A DNA stretch of 64,000 nt from the NCBI GenBank assembly GCA_035532555.1, contig DATKQS010000017.1:1-64000 (forward strand), read 5' to 3'. This DNA comes from Thermoplasmata archaeon. Its GTDB lineage: Archaea; Thermoplasmatota; Thermoplasmata; Lutacidiplasmatales; UBA184. A program made the position numbers and the translations under genes. The notes beneath the pieces are model-generated. The model was not told the DNA's origin, did no database searches, and was given only the letters and a program-made list of their open reading frames with translations. Positions 24,589 through 32,772 of this stretch are shown in pieces. The number at the start of each line of letters is the position of its first letter. Position 1 is the first letter of the stretch.

Positions 24589-25140
24589 ATGCCGGCCTCC
24601 CGATCGAACTCGCCATCCGATCCGGCCGCGGGCGAAGTGTGGCGAGCCTTGTGGGGTCTCTTCCGAGCCTTCGGGCCGGAGCTCCGGCGGATCGCTCACT
24701 CTGTGGGTATCACCCTTCCGCAACTCGCCATGCTGAAGGCGTGCGAGCAGGGCTCCGTCACCGCGACCGAGCTCGCACGACGGTCCGATCGAACCGCGCC
24801 CGCGATCACCTACGTGACTCGGGAGCTCGAAACGTCGGGGCTCCTGCGGCGCATGCCCTCCACCCGCGATCGCCGCCGGGTGGTGTTCTCCCTCACAGCG
24901 AAAGGCCGAGCGACCCTCGAGCGGGTCCACATGGAGGGAGAGCGGTGGGACCGGGACCTGTCGGCCTCACTTTCCCGAGAGGAATGGCGTTCGCTCGCCC
25001 GGGCGATCGAGGAACTTGCCGACCAGGTAGAGTCACACACCCATACGCGCGACGGCGCGTTCGCGCCCCGTGCCGGTCGACGCTTACGCTCGAACTCTCG
25101 CTCCGGATCCCGATTGGAGAGTCGAGCGACGCACATATGA
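24589..25140 (+). CDS. MarR-family transcriptional regulator
   Basis: A 183-residue winged-helix protein. The DNA-binding domain runs from about residue 40 to 110: PQLAMLKACEQGSVTATELA, a recognition helix in RSDRTAPAITYVTREL, and the wing DRRRVVFSLTAKGR with the conserved Asp-Arg-Arg. The C-terminal ~40 residues are basic and low in complexity. ATG 24589 lies 6 bp downstream of the MFS stop, so both are probably one operon. It is expected to repress that operon by binding the palindromes at 22958-22989 and to release on a phenolic-type ligand, by analogy with MarR. Confidence 0.88.
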   Translation: MPASRSNSPSDPAAGEVWRALWGLFRAFGPELRRIAHSVGITLPQLAMLKACEQGSVTATELARRSDRTAPAITYVTRELETSGLLRRMPSTRDRRRVVFSLTAKGRATLERVHMEGERWDRDLSASLSREEWRSLARAIEELADQVESHTHTRDGAFAPRAGRRLRSNSRSGSRLESRATHI

Positions 25141-25171
25141 GCGGGGGCCCGAGTGGCCACCTCCAAGGCTG

Positions 25172-26881
25172 ATGGCGAATCCTCCGGGCGTGCCCTTCTC
25201 CGGGCAGGTCCCCGTCTCGGAAGAACTCCCGCCTCGGGCCTACTCGCTGACGGTCAATTCCGCCGGCGTCTTCCTGGCGGCAATCGCGATCCAGTTCATC
25301 GGGTTCATCGGGAGCCTGGTGCTGTACAAGTACGTCGGGATTACGGCGTCTCTCCAGGCGCTCCTCGGGCTGGTCCAGCTATTCCTCGGGATCGGCTCCG
25401 CGATCAACAGCCTCGGCGACTTCGGTCTCGGGGGTGGGTATCGGTTCTTCATCGCTCGGGGGAAGAGCGCCACCGACAACACCGGGACGTACCTCCTCAT
25501 CCGCCTCTTGGTCTGCGGTCTCGCGGCCGCGCTGATGCTCACGCTCGCGCCGATCTCCTTCGCGGGAGCGACGCTCGCCTCGAACGGTCCCGAACTCATC
25601 GCGCTCGGGCTCTTCCTCCTGCTCCCGATTATCTGGACAGGCGAGCAGATCTACCAGAGCTACTACATCGGGGTCGGCAACTCCGTCAAGGCGCAGTACC
25701 CGTACCTGGTCGAAGTGCTCGTGCGCACGCCGCTGATCATCGTGGCGGCGTTCCTTTCCCCGACGCTCTTCGGTCTGACGATCGCCTACTTCGTCGGGGC
25801 CATCGCGTCTGCGATCTATTGCCTGCCGTTCCTTCGGGCCTTCGTCCGACGGTACAAAAAGTCCGAAGCGGTTCTCCTGCTGAAGTTCTCCTGGCCGCTG
25901 CTCGGCGCGCTCGGCCTGTCGTACGTCGCCTCGAACGCGATGCCATTCGTCGTCAACGCGACCCTCGGCCTGCAGGCCGTCAACAACTTCCTCGTCGCGA
26001 ACGGCTTCCGCATCCTCGTGCTCGCGCTTCCCTCGGCGGTGGCCGCTCCCCTCTTCCCGTACTTAGCGAAGCTGCACAAACGAGAGCAGTACGAGGCGAT
26101 CCGCGAGGGGACGTGGCAGGCGATCCGCTACACGTCGATGCTCGTCGTCCCGGCGGTCCTTGCGCTCGTCATCTACCGGGTGAACGTACTCAACATCCTG
26201 ACCAATTCGCTCTACGCCCAGACCGCAGCGACGCCGCTCGCCATCCTCGTAGCGAGCACGATCCCGGCGGCGATCACCGGGCTCATCGCTGCCGGGCTCA
26301 GCGCCATCGGTTGGCGTCGACTCGAGCTGTACCTGACCGCCTTCCAGGTCCTCGCGATGTTCGCGATCGCGTTCGTGCTCCTCCCCCCGTACGGCATCCT
26401 TCCGGCGAGCGATGGGCTCATCGCCGCATCCCTCGCGGTGCTCGCGAGCTCCGTCGCGGCGTTCATCTGGAACGCGATCGCCATGCACCGTCTCATGGAC
26501 GTCCAGGTCCACCCCAAGGCGATCGGCATGATCGCGTTGAGCGCGCTCCTCGCGTTCGTCGCCGTGGGTCGGCTCAACAGCGTGCTGGCGATCAGCCGCT
26601 ACTACGAGCTCGCCGTGGGGGTCCTCCTCGGATTCGCGGTGTACTTCATCGTGCTCGCGCTCGTCGGCGAGCTCACCAAGGAGGATGTGCTCCGAGTGGG
26701 CCGATCGATCGGTCTACCGGATCGCCTTCTCGGCCCGCTCTCCCGGATGTGCTGGCGCCCCCTCACCCCCCGTCTCGAGCCCGTACGACCCGGCCGGGGA
26801 CTCGGATTCACGAGTGGAGATATCCCCGAGATGGAACGCGAGGAAGAGGTCGCCTCCGAAGGCGGCCCTCCGCTCTCCTAG
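25172..26881 (+). CDS. Polysaccharide flippase-like membrane protein (MOP superfamily)
   Basis: A 569-residue protein with 12-14 hydrophobic helices, a short cytoplasmic N-terminus and a ~60-residue hydrophilic C-terminal tail. Layout fits Wzx/MurJ-like exporters that flip lipid-linked glycans for surface polysaccharide or protein glycosylation. ATG 25172 is preferred; a GTG at 25070 would overlap the MarR gene. No glycosyltransferases are nearby, which is unusual for a Wzx gene. Its stop overlaps by 4 bp the end of a truncated hemH on the other strand, suggesting a rearrangement junction. Confidence 0.8.
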   Translation: MANPPGVPFSGQVPVSEELPPRAYSLTVNSAGVFLAAIAIQFIGFIGSLVLYKYVGITASLQALLGLVQLFLGIGSAINSLGDFGLGGGYRFFIARGKSATDNTGTYLLIRLLVCGLAAALMLTLAPISFAGATLASNGPELIALGLFLLLPIIWTGEQIYQSYYIGVGNSVKAQYPYLVEVLVRTPLIIVAAFLSPTLFGLTIAYFVGAIASAIYCLPFLRAFVRRYKKSEAVLLLKFSWPLLGALGLSYVASNAMPFVVNATLGLQAVNNFLVANGFRILVLALPSAVAAPLFPYLAKLHKREQYEAIREGTWQAIRYTSMLVVPAVLALVIYRVNVLNILTNSLYAQTAATPLAILVASTIPAAITGLIAAGLSAIGWRRLELYLTAFQVLAMFAIAFVLLPPYGILPASDGLIAASLAVLASSVAAFIWNAIAMHRLMDVQVHPKAIGMIALSALLAFVAVGRLNSVLAISRYYELAVGVLLGFAVYFIVLALVGELTKEDVLRVGRSIGLPDRLLGPLSRMCWRPLTPRLEPVRPGRGLGFTSGDIPEMEREEEVASEGGPPLS

Positions 26882-27032
26882 GGGCGAACGGGTGCCGAAA
26901 GCTCGGTGCGCGCGAGCGCCGGGCTCGGCGTGGCCCCATGCATCATCTCCGCGAGGTACTCCTTCAGATCCTGCGGACCGCTCGGGCTGCCGTGGGCCGT
27001 GAGGAGGACGCCGATCGGCTCTTCGCGCTCAT
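26878..27032 (-). pseudogene. hemH: Truncated, frameshifted ferrochelatase (hemH remnant)
   Basis: After hemE, the minus strand encodes IGVLLTAHGSPSGPQDLKEY then LAEMMHGATPSPALARTEL. This is the N-terminus of a HemH/CpfC-type ferrochelatase (compare the G-L-L-x-M-A-Y-G-T-P and D-I-x-x-Y motifs of the bacterial enzyme). The frame stops after only about 45 homologous residues, where a normal enzyme has about 310. No start codon exists in this frame. The ATG that overlaps the hemE stop (27030-27032) is one base out of phase; one extra G after AAG would restore M-S-A-K-E-P-I-G. The 3' break coincides with the end of the flippase gene. Confidence 0.75.
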
Positions 27033-28066
27033 GGAGACGATCCGAGCGGCTCCGGGTGGTGGACGAACTCGACGAGCTCCTCCACTCGGGCAGGATCGGT
27101 GGTGGGAAGGACCCCATGGCCCAGATTGAAGACGTGCGAACGGCCGTCCGGGATCTCGTTCAGGACCCGCCGAGCGGCCGCCCTCAGCGTCCCCGCGTCG
27201 CCGAGGAGGGCACCGGGATCGAGGTTGCCCTGGAGGGCGAGATCCGCGCCGATCCGACGTCGCACCCGGCCGAGCGATTCGCGCCAATCGACCCCCAGCG
27301 CCGTCGCGCCGAGATCGGCGAGCTGTTCGAGCAGGTGCGAGGAGCCCGTCGAGAAGTAGATCGTGGGGAGCTTCAACGGCTGGAGCGCCTCGAACAGTCG
27401 CTTGAGGCGGTCGGCGAGGTGCTCGGCGAAGACCCGATCGCTCACCGTCCCGACCCAGGTGTCGAACAGCTGGAGGGCCGCGGCCCCGGCCCGAGCCTGC
27501 ATCCGCAGGTACTCCACGGTCATGTCGGTGAGGCGGTCGAGAAGGAGATCGAATCCCGCGGGGTCCCGGTAGAGGAAGCGCTTGGTCTCGGCGTACTCCC
27601 GCGAGGCTCCTCCTTCGATGAGATAGGAGGCGAGCGTGAAGGGGCCGCCGGCGAATCCGATGATCGGCCGTTCGGTCTCGAGCTCCCGGTACCGTCGGAT
27701 CGTTCCTCCCACGAACCCCACGCTCTTCTCGGCATCGAACGCGGTGAGCCCCTCGACCTGGGCGCGGGTCCGGATCGGCTTCGGGATCACCGGCCCCACC
27801 CCCGGGTCGATCGAGAAATCGATCCCGAGGCCGGCGTACGGCAGCGTGATGTCGGCGTAGACGATCGCCGCATCCAGGTCGAATCGCCGCAGCGGCTCCA
27901 GCGTCACCTCGACCGCGAGTTCGGGCGTCCGCGCGAGCTCGAGGATCGGGTGGCGCTCGCGAAGGGCCCGGTAGCCGGGCAGGTACCGGCCGGCTTGGCG
28001 CATCAGCCAGATCGGTCGCCGGTCGACCTCCTCCCCTCGGAGGGCGCGAAGGACCCGATCGCGCAT
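27029..28066 (-). CDS. hemE: Uroporphyrinogen decarboxylase
   Basis: A 345-residue TIM-barrel enzyme that decarboxylates the four acetates of uroporphyrinogen III to give coproporphyrinogen III. The N-terminal signature RPIWLMRQAGRYLPGYR and the catalytic Asp region in VYADITLPYAGLG are present. GFAGGPFTLASYLIEGG and the C-terminal FNLGHGVLPTTDP complete the family pattern. The start overlaps the hemL stop at one base. The hemE stop TGA is inside an ATGA junction with the decayed hemH start. Confidence 0.96.
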   Translation of the reverse strand: MRDRVLRALRGEEVDRRPIWLMRQAGRYLPGYRALRERHPILELARTPELAVEVTLEPLRRFDLDAAIVYADITLPYAGLGIDFSIDPGVGPVIPKPIRTRAQVEGLTAFDAEKSVGFVGGTIRRYRELETERPIIGFAGGPFTLASYLIEGGASREYAETKRFLYRDPAGFDLLLDRLTDMTVEYLRMQARAGAAALQLFDTWVGTVSDRVFAEHLADRLKRLFEALQPLKLPTIYFSTGSSHLLEQLADLGATALGVDWRESLGRVRRRIGADLALQGNLDPGALLGDAGTLRAAARRVLNEIPDGRSHVFNLGHGVLPTTDPARVEELVEFVHHPEPLGSSP

Positions 28067-29373
28067 CAGCCTCCGCTCCGTGCGACGCGGGCGAACGCCT
28101 CGGCGAAGCGGGGCCGGGCCCAGGCGATCTCGCGAGCACCGACCGCGGTGGAGAGGAAGGTCGTCTCGAAGGCGGACGGAGGGAGCGCGATCCTCCGGTC
28201 CAGGGCGGCGTGGAAGAACCGGGCGTAGCGTTTCCGGTCGAGCCCGCGGGTGTCGGCGAAGTTCCGGATCGGACCCGGTCCGAAGGAGAGGCCCAGCATC
28301 GAGCCGACCCGTTGGATCGTGAACGGGGCGACGCCGGCGCCGTCCGCGGTCTCCCGAAGCGCCCGCTCCAGGGCGCGACCGGACCGTTCGAGCGAGCGGT
28401 AGGTGGATGCGGTCAGTGCGTCGAGCGTGGCGATCCCGGCGGCCATGGCGACGGGGTTACCCGCGAGGGTCCCGGCCTGGTAGACCGGGCCGAGGGGGGC
28501 GACCGCTTCCATGACGTCGCGTCGGCCCCCGTACGCTCCGACCGGCATCCCTCCGCCGATGATCTTGCCGAGCGTGACGAGGTCCGGGGTGAGTCCGAGG
28601 GTGGGGGCCGCCAGCCCTCGGCGCAACCGGAAGCCGGTGATTACCTCGTCCGCGATCGACAGCGCGCCCGACCGATGGCAATGACGACCGATCGCGGCGA
28701 GGAACCCCGGTTCGGGGGGTACGACTCCCATGTTGGCGGCGACCGGCTCGACGATGACGGCGGCGGTTTGGGTCCCCCAGCGTTCGAACCAGGCGTGGAG
28801 CGCCGGCACGTCGTTGTACGGGAGCACGTGGGTTTCCGCGACGATCGATCGAGGAACTCCCGCCGAATCCGGCTGGGCCGCGCTTGCGAGACCGGAGCCG
28901 GCCCGGGCGAGCAGACCATCGGAGTGGCCGTGGTACCCGCCCTCGAACTTCACGATGCGGTTGCGACCCGTGAATCCACGGGCGACCCGCAAGGCGCTCA
29001 TGGTGGCCTCGGTTCCCGAGGAGACGAACCGGATGCGCTCGATCGCCGGGGCCGCACGCCGGATCCGCTCGCCGAGCTCGTGCTCGAGGGGCGATGGGGC
29101 CCCGAAGGAGAGGCCCCGCGCAGCGGTCTCGCGGACCGATCGAACGACCGAGGGGGGAGACGCACCGAGGATGTTGGCTCCCCACGAGCCGACGAGGTCG
29201 AGGTAGCGAGCTCCGTCCACGTCCGTCAGCCATGCGCCCCGGCCCCGGGCGTAGAAGACCGGGGTGCCTCCGACCGAGGTGAACGCGCGGACCGGGCTAT
29301 CGACCCCTCCGACGAGGGTCCGCTGGGCCCGCCGGAACAGGGCCCGGGAACGCGGCCCGGGCGCGGGGCTCAC
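28066..29373 (-). CDS. hemL: Glutamate-1-semialdehyde 2,1-aminomutase
   Basis: A 435-residue PLP enzyme that makes 5-aminolevulinate from glutamate-1-semialdehyde in the C5 pathway. The PLP lysine is Lys270 in DLVTLGKIIGGGMPVGAYGG (read in parts), with FVSSGTEATMSALR binding the phosphate and SIADEVITGFR carrying the PLP aspartate. The N-terminal GGVDSPVRAF and the YHGHSDG block match the family. The GTG start lies in a 4-bp overlap with the upstream hemQ gene. It is a normal full-length enzyme. Confidence 0.96.
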   Translation of the reverse strand: MSPAPGPRSRALFRRAQRTLVGGVDSPVRAFTSVGGTPVFYARGRGAWLTDVDGARYLDLVGSWGANILGASPPSVVRSVRETAARGLSFGAPSPLEHELGERIRRAAPAIERIRFVSSGTEATMSALRVARGFTGRNRIVKFEGGYHGHSDGLLARAGSGLASAAQPDSAGVPRSIVAETHVLPYNDVPALHAWFERWGTQTAAVIVEPVAANMGVVPPEPGFLAAIGRHCHRSGALSIADEVITGFRLRRGLAAPTLGLTPDLVTLGKIIGGGMPVGAYGGRRDVMEAVAPLGPVYQAGTLAGNPVAMAAGIATLDALTASTYRSLERSGRALERALRETADGAGVAPFTIQRVGSMLGLSFGPGPIRNFADTRGLDRKRYARFFHAALDRRIALPPSAFETTFLSTAVGAREIAWARPRFAEAFARVARSGG

Positions 29374-30092
29374 GGGATTCCCTCGGCGAGCTCGATCATC
29401 CGCTTCGGGCGGACCCGGAGCGCGGTGAAGATCGGCGTCTCGAGCTGCGTGTAACGGCTCGCCTCGGTCGGGCGGAGATCGGACACGAGGTCCAGGAACT
29501 CCGCGGGGGATTCGGCTTCGAAGGAGAGGATGAACTCCATGTCATCGAGGCCGAAGGAGTAGGCGGTGTGGATCAGCACGTTCGGATACTTGTGGCCGAT
29601 CCGGAAGTGCTCGCCCATGATGCGTCGGCGTTCCTCGAACGGGAGGCCGTACCAGTCCCGTCGCTTGACGAATGGATAGAGGAACAGGTAGGGAAGATCG
29701 GCGGGCCGACGCTGGGACGATCCGCCCTCTTGCCCCGCGTGCGCGTGCTCGCCCAGGTACTCGGAACGGCGGGCCATCCCGAGGTAGGAGTACCGTGTTT
29801 CGAGATAGCCCCCCATCTCGGTTCCGAAGAGCCGGGCGTGCCACTGCTGGATCTGCTCGAGGTCCGGGGAGATCATCCACAGGAGCATCTCGACATCGGC
29901 CTTCGTGCCGACCAGAGAGAACGTTCGAACGATCGCTCCGGCGGGCGGGGATTCGAGGACCCGCTCGAGCTGCGCGCTCCCGCGGTGGCGCAGGTGCGTG
30001 GCCCGTCGCCGCCACTTTGGGCTCAGGCGCAGGAGGGTATACTTGACGAAATCGCGCGGCTCGGAGTCTCCCTCGGCTGCCGGCTCGGTCAT
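29370..30092 (-). CDS. hemQ: HemQ/chlorite dismutase-family coproheme decarboxylase
   Basis: A 240-residue heme-dependent peroxidase-fold protein. In the HemQ route it oxidatively decarboxylates coproheme III to heme b. Tyr139 in LYPFVKRRDWY aligns with the catalytic tyrosine and His167 in GHKYP with the proximal histidine, 28 residues later as in Firmicute HemQ. The C-terminal YSFGLDDMEFILSFEAE is a clear family signature. Catalytic chlorite dismutases carry a distal Arg in place; the Tyr and context favour HemQ. It overlaps hemL and hemB by 4 bp each. Confidence 0.88.
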   Translation of the reverse strand: MTEPAAEGDSEPRDFVKYTLLRLSPKWRRRATHLRHRGSAQLERVLESPPAGAIVRTFSLVGTKADVEMLLWMISPDLEQIQQWHARLFGTEMGGYLETRYSYLGMARRSEYLGEHAHAGQEGGSSQRRPADLPYLFLYPFVKRRDWYGLPFEERRRIMGEHFRIGHKYPNVLIHTAYSFGLDDMEFILSFEAESPAEFLDLVSDLRPTEASRYTQLETPIFTALRVRPKRMIELAEGIP

Positions 30093-31108
30093 CGTCCCTC
30101 CTGAGACCACCGGGCCAGATCGCGGGCGAAGTAGGAGATCACGAGGTCGGCGCCGGCGCGGTGCATCGCATTCGTCGCCTCGATTACCGCAGCACGTTCG
30201 TCGAGCCACCCGCGCTCGGCCGCGGCACGGATCATGGCGTACTCCCCGCTGACCTGGTAGGCGGCGATCGGGTGGGGGAACTGCGCCCGGGCGCGCGCGA
30301 TCACATCCAGGGAAGGGAGAGCGGGCTTGACCATGAGGACGTCCGCTCCCTCGGCAGCGTCCAGCGCGAGCTCGCGGAGCGCTTCCCGTCCGTTCCGAGG
30401 GTCCATCTGGTAGGAGCGGCGGTCCCCGAACGAGGGGGTCGAATCGGCAGCGTCGCGGAACGGTCCGTAGAACGACGAGGCGAACTTCGCCGCGTACGCG
30501 ACGATGCCCGTGGTTTCGAATCCGGCCCCATCCAGCGCGGCCCGGATGCCGGCGACCTGGTGGTCCATCATGGCGCTCGGAGCGACGAAGTGGGCTCCCG
30601 CGCGCGCGTGGGCGACCGCGATCCGACCGAGTCGATCGACGGTGGCGTCGTTGTCGATCTCCGAGCCTCGGAGGATCCCGCAATGCCCGTGCCGAGTGTA
30701 CGAGCACAAGCAGACGTCCGTCCAGATCACCAGATCCGGAGCCGCGCGCCGGATCGAGCGGATCGCACGGACGACGCTTGAGTTCGAGCTCCACGCCTCG
30801 TGGCCATCGATCTCTTTTCGCTTCGGCAGGCCAAAGAGGAGCACCGCCGGTATCCTTTCGCGGAGGAGGTCCCGGGCGAGCGTTCCCACCGTGTCCGTAC
30901 CGTAGCGCAGGACCCCGGGGAGCGACGGGATCGCCTCGGGGCGTCCCTCCGAAGGGCGTAGGAACACGGGATACACGAGGCGGGAGGGAGCGGCGCGGAC
31001 CTCGGCGAAGAGCTCGCGGATCGCCGGGGTCGTACGAAGTCGTCGCATGCGTTCGGAGGAGGTCGCGCCCGATCGGGATCCGATGCGGGAAGAGTCAGTC
31101 CGTTGCAT
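30089..31108 (-). CDS. hemB: Porphobilinogen synthase (5-aminolevulinate dehydratase)
   Basis: A 339-residue TIM-barrel enzyme joining two ALA molecules into porphobilinogen. The zinc cysteines are Cys133, Cys135 and Cys143 in DVCLCSYTRHGHCG, so it is the zinc-dependent type. The two Schiff-base lysines are Lys208 (YAAKFAS) and Lys261 (MVKPALP). The N-terminus has RRLRTTPAIREL. ATG 31108 overlaps hemD by 14 bp; an internal ATG 20 codons later is also possible. It overlaps hemQ by 4 bp. Confidence 0.95.
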   Translation of the reverse strand: MQRTDSSRIGSRSGATSSERMRRLRTTPAIRELFAEVRAAPSRLVYPVFLRPSEGRPEAIPSLPGVLRYGTDTVGTLARDLLRERIPAVLLFGLPKRKEIDGHEAWSSNSSVVRAIRSIRRAAPDLVIWTDVCLCSYTRHGHCGILRGSEIDNDATVDRLGRIAVAHARAGAHFVAPSAMMDHQVAGIRAALDGAGFETTGIVAYAAKFASSFYGPFRDAADSTPSFGDRRSYQMDPRNGREALRELALDAAEGADVLMVKPALPSLDVIARARAQFPHPIAAYQVSGEYAMIRAAAERGWLDERAAVIEATNAMHRAGADLVISYFARDLARWSQEGR

Positions 31109-31856
31109 GGGCGAGCACTCCAAGAAGGTAGGGGGTAAAGCGTTGTACCGAGGCGGACGGAGCGACACCCACTTCGCGAAGACCGTGACCCCGCGCCGCC
31201 TTCGCGGTGCGGGGACCGAGCACGACCCAGCGGGCCGACCGGGCCAGATGGCGAAAGGTGCCGAGACCCACCATCCGGCGGAAGTGCGAGATCGCCGAGG
31301 GGCTCGCGGCGACCACGACCCGTGCCGCACGCGCCGACCGTTGCGCATCCGCGTCGAGCCGGGGACCCGGGCGGGTCCGATACACCAGCAAATCCAGCAC
31401 CGCGTGCCCGCTTGCCGCGAGTTCTCGGCCGAAGCGGGGTCCCGCTCGATCCGATCGTGGAAGGACGATGCGTCGCCGACGCCCGGCGAGCGCGCGGCGC
31501 ACGGGCTCGGCGCCTTCCCCGTTCGCACGCCGGACCCGAGCTACCCCGGCCTTTTTCAGCGCCCGTTCGGTCTCGGTCCCGACGGCCCAGAACTCTACGG
31601 ATGCGGATCGGAACCCGGCGTGTCGCAGCAGGGGGCGCACGAACGCCTCGACCGCTGCCTTGCTGGAGACCGCCACGGTATCGAACGGGCCGAACCGCTC
31701 GAGCCGTCGGGCGATGTTCGCGCGGGCGGCCGGGGACGGGACTACGGTCTCGACCCTCTGGAGCCGAATGCCGTTGCGGGCCAGTTCAGCACCGAGAGTG
31801 GGCAGGGTCGTTCGAGAGGAAAGGAGCAGTACCGCAGGCGGCCGTCGGTCGGGCAC
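31095..31856 (-). CDS. hemD: Uroporphyrinogen-III synthase
   Basis: A 253-residue protein with the two-lobed HemD layout. It cyclises hydroxymethylbilane with inversion of ring D. Conservation in HemD is low and identification rests on the pattern of short strands (AVSSKAAVEAFV, EFWAVGTETERAL, IVLPRSDRAG, VVAASPSAISHF, RWVVLGPRTAKAA) and on its place between hemC and hemB. GTG 31856 is preferred, 7 bp after the hemC stop; an ATG at 31904 would overlap hemC by 41 bp. Confidence 0.9.
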   Translation of the reverse strand: MPDRRPPAVLLLSSRTTLPTLGAELARNGIRLQRVETVVPSPAARANIARRLERFGPFDTVAVSSKAAVEAFVRPLLRHAGFRSASVEFWAVGTETERALKKAGVARVRRANGEGAEPVRRALAGRRRRIVLPRSDRAGPRFGRELAASGHAVLDLLVYRTRPGPRLDADAQRSARAARVVVAASPSAISHFRRMVGLGTFRHLARSARWVVLGPRTAKAARGHGLREVGVAPSASVQRFTPYLLGVLAHATD

Positions 31857-31863
31857 GATCTTC

Positions 31864-32772
31864 CTACCGGGCCACCTGCGCGAGGAGCTCCCGCGCCCCC
31901 GCATCGTTCAGCGCCTTCCCTACGCGTCGCCCGAGGCTTGCGGCCCGGCCGAGAGAGTCACTCCCACGCGCGGCGAGTGTGATCGTTCCATCGGGAGACA
32001 GGACCTCCGCCCTCAGAACCAGTCCACCGGAGCGAACCGTGGCCAGTGCCCCGAGAGGCAGGTTGCAGTCGCCGCCCACCGCGGCGGCGAGTTCCCTCTC
32101 GGCGGTCACCGCCGCACGGACCGCGGGAGCGTCGAGTCGGGCGGCGATTCGGGCGACCCGCCGGTCCCCCCGTCTCGCCTCGAGCGCGAGGGCCCCTTGT
32201 CCGGGGGCCGGAAGGAAACGGGTGCTCGGGAGGATGCCGGAGATCTCCGATTGCCGACCCAGCCGGGCGATCCCCGCCACCGCGACGAGGATGGCGTCGA
32301 TCCTTCGGGTGCGGACGAGGCCGATGCGTGTGTCGACATTGCCTCGTACCTCTTGGACGCGGAGATCGGGACGCCATCGGAGCAGCTGAGCTCTCCGTCG
32401 TAGGCTGCTCGATCCGACCCGGGCTCGCGGTGGGAGCCGCATCGCGTTCAGGCCCTTGCGTGCGACGAGGCAGTCGCGGGCATCGGCCCGGGGCGGATAG
32501 GCCACGATCGTGAACGGGAGTAGGGTTCGTGCGGGGAGGTCCTTCGCGCTGTGAACGGCGAGATCGATCCGATGACGATTGAGCATCCGTTCGAAGATGC
32601 CCGTGAAGTCCGGGGAGGAACCTCCGGAGCGGTCCCGGTCTCCCGCGCTCTCGACCGCGACCACCTCGAAGGTGGCGCTTGGATCTGCCCGACGCAGGCG
32701 ACGCACCACGAGTTCGGTCTGTGCGCGCGCGAGCGGGCTTCGGCGCGTTCCGACCCGGATCGGGTCGCTCAC
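31864..32772 (-). CDS. hemC: Hydroxymethylbilane synthase (porphobilinogen deaminase)
   Basis: A 302-residue enzyme polymerising four porphobilinogens. The dipyrromethane cofactor attaches to Cys236 in AAVGGDCNLPLGA. The catalytic Asp is in HSAKDLP (residues 74-80), and GTRRSPLARAQT and RVGSSSLRRRAQL give the cofactor- and substrate-binding arginines. The GTG start overlaps the hemA stop by 4 bp. It is a typical full-length enzyme. Confidence 0.96.
   Translation of the reverse strand: MSDPIRVGTRRSPLARAQTELVVRRLRRADPSATFEVVAVESAGDRDRSGGSSPDFTGIFERMLNRHRIDLAVHSAKDLPARTLLPFTIVAYPPRADARDCLVARKGLNAMRLPPRARVGSSSLRRRAQLLRWRPDLRVQEVRGNVDTRIGLVRTRRIDAILVAVAGIARLGRQSEISGILPSTRFLPAPGQGALALEARRGDRRVARIAARLDAPAVRAAVTAERELAAAVGGDCNLPLGALATVRSGGLVLRAEVLSPDGTITLAARGSDSLGRAASLGRRVGKALNDAGARELLAQVAR

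Noticed and set aside
25070-25171. Longer flippase start at GTG 25070.
   Set aside because: It would overlap the MarR gene by 71 bp and adds a charged segment without homology; ATG 25172 precedes the family N-terminus.
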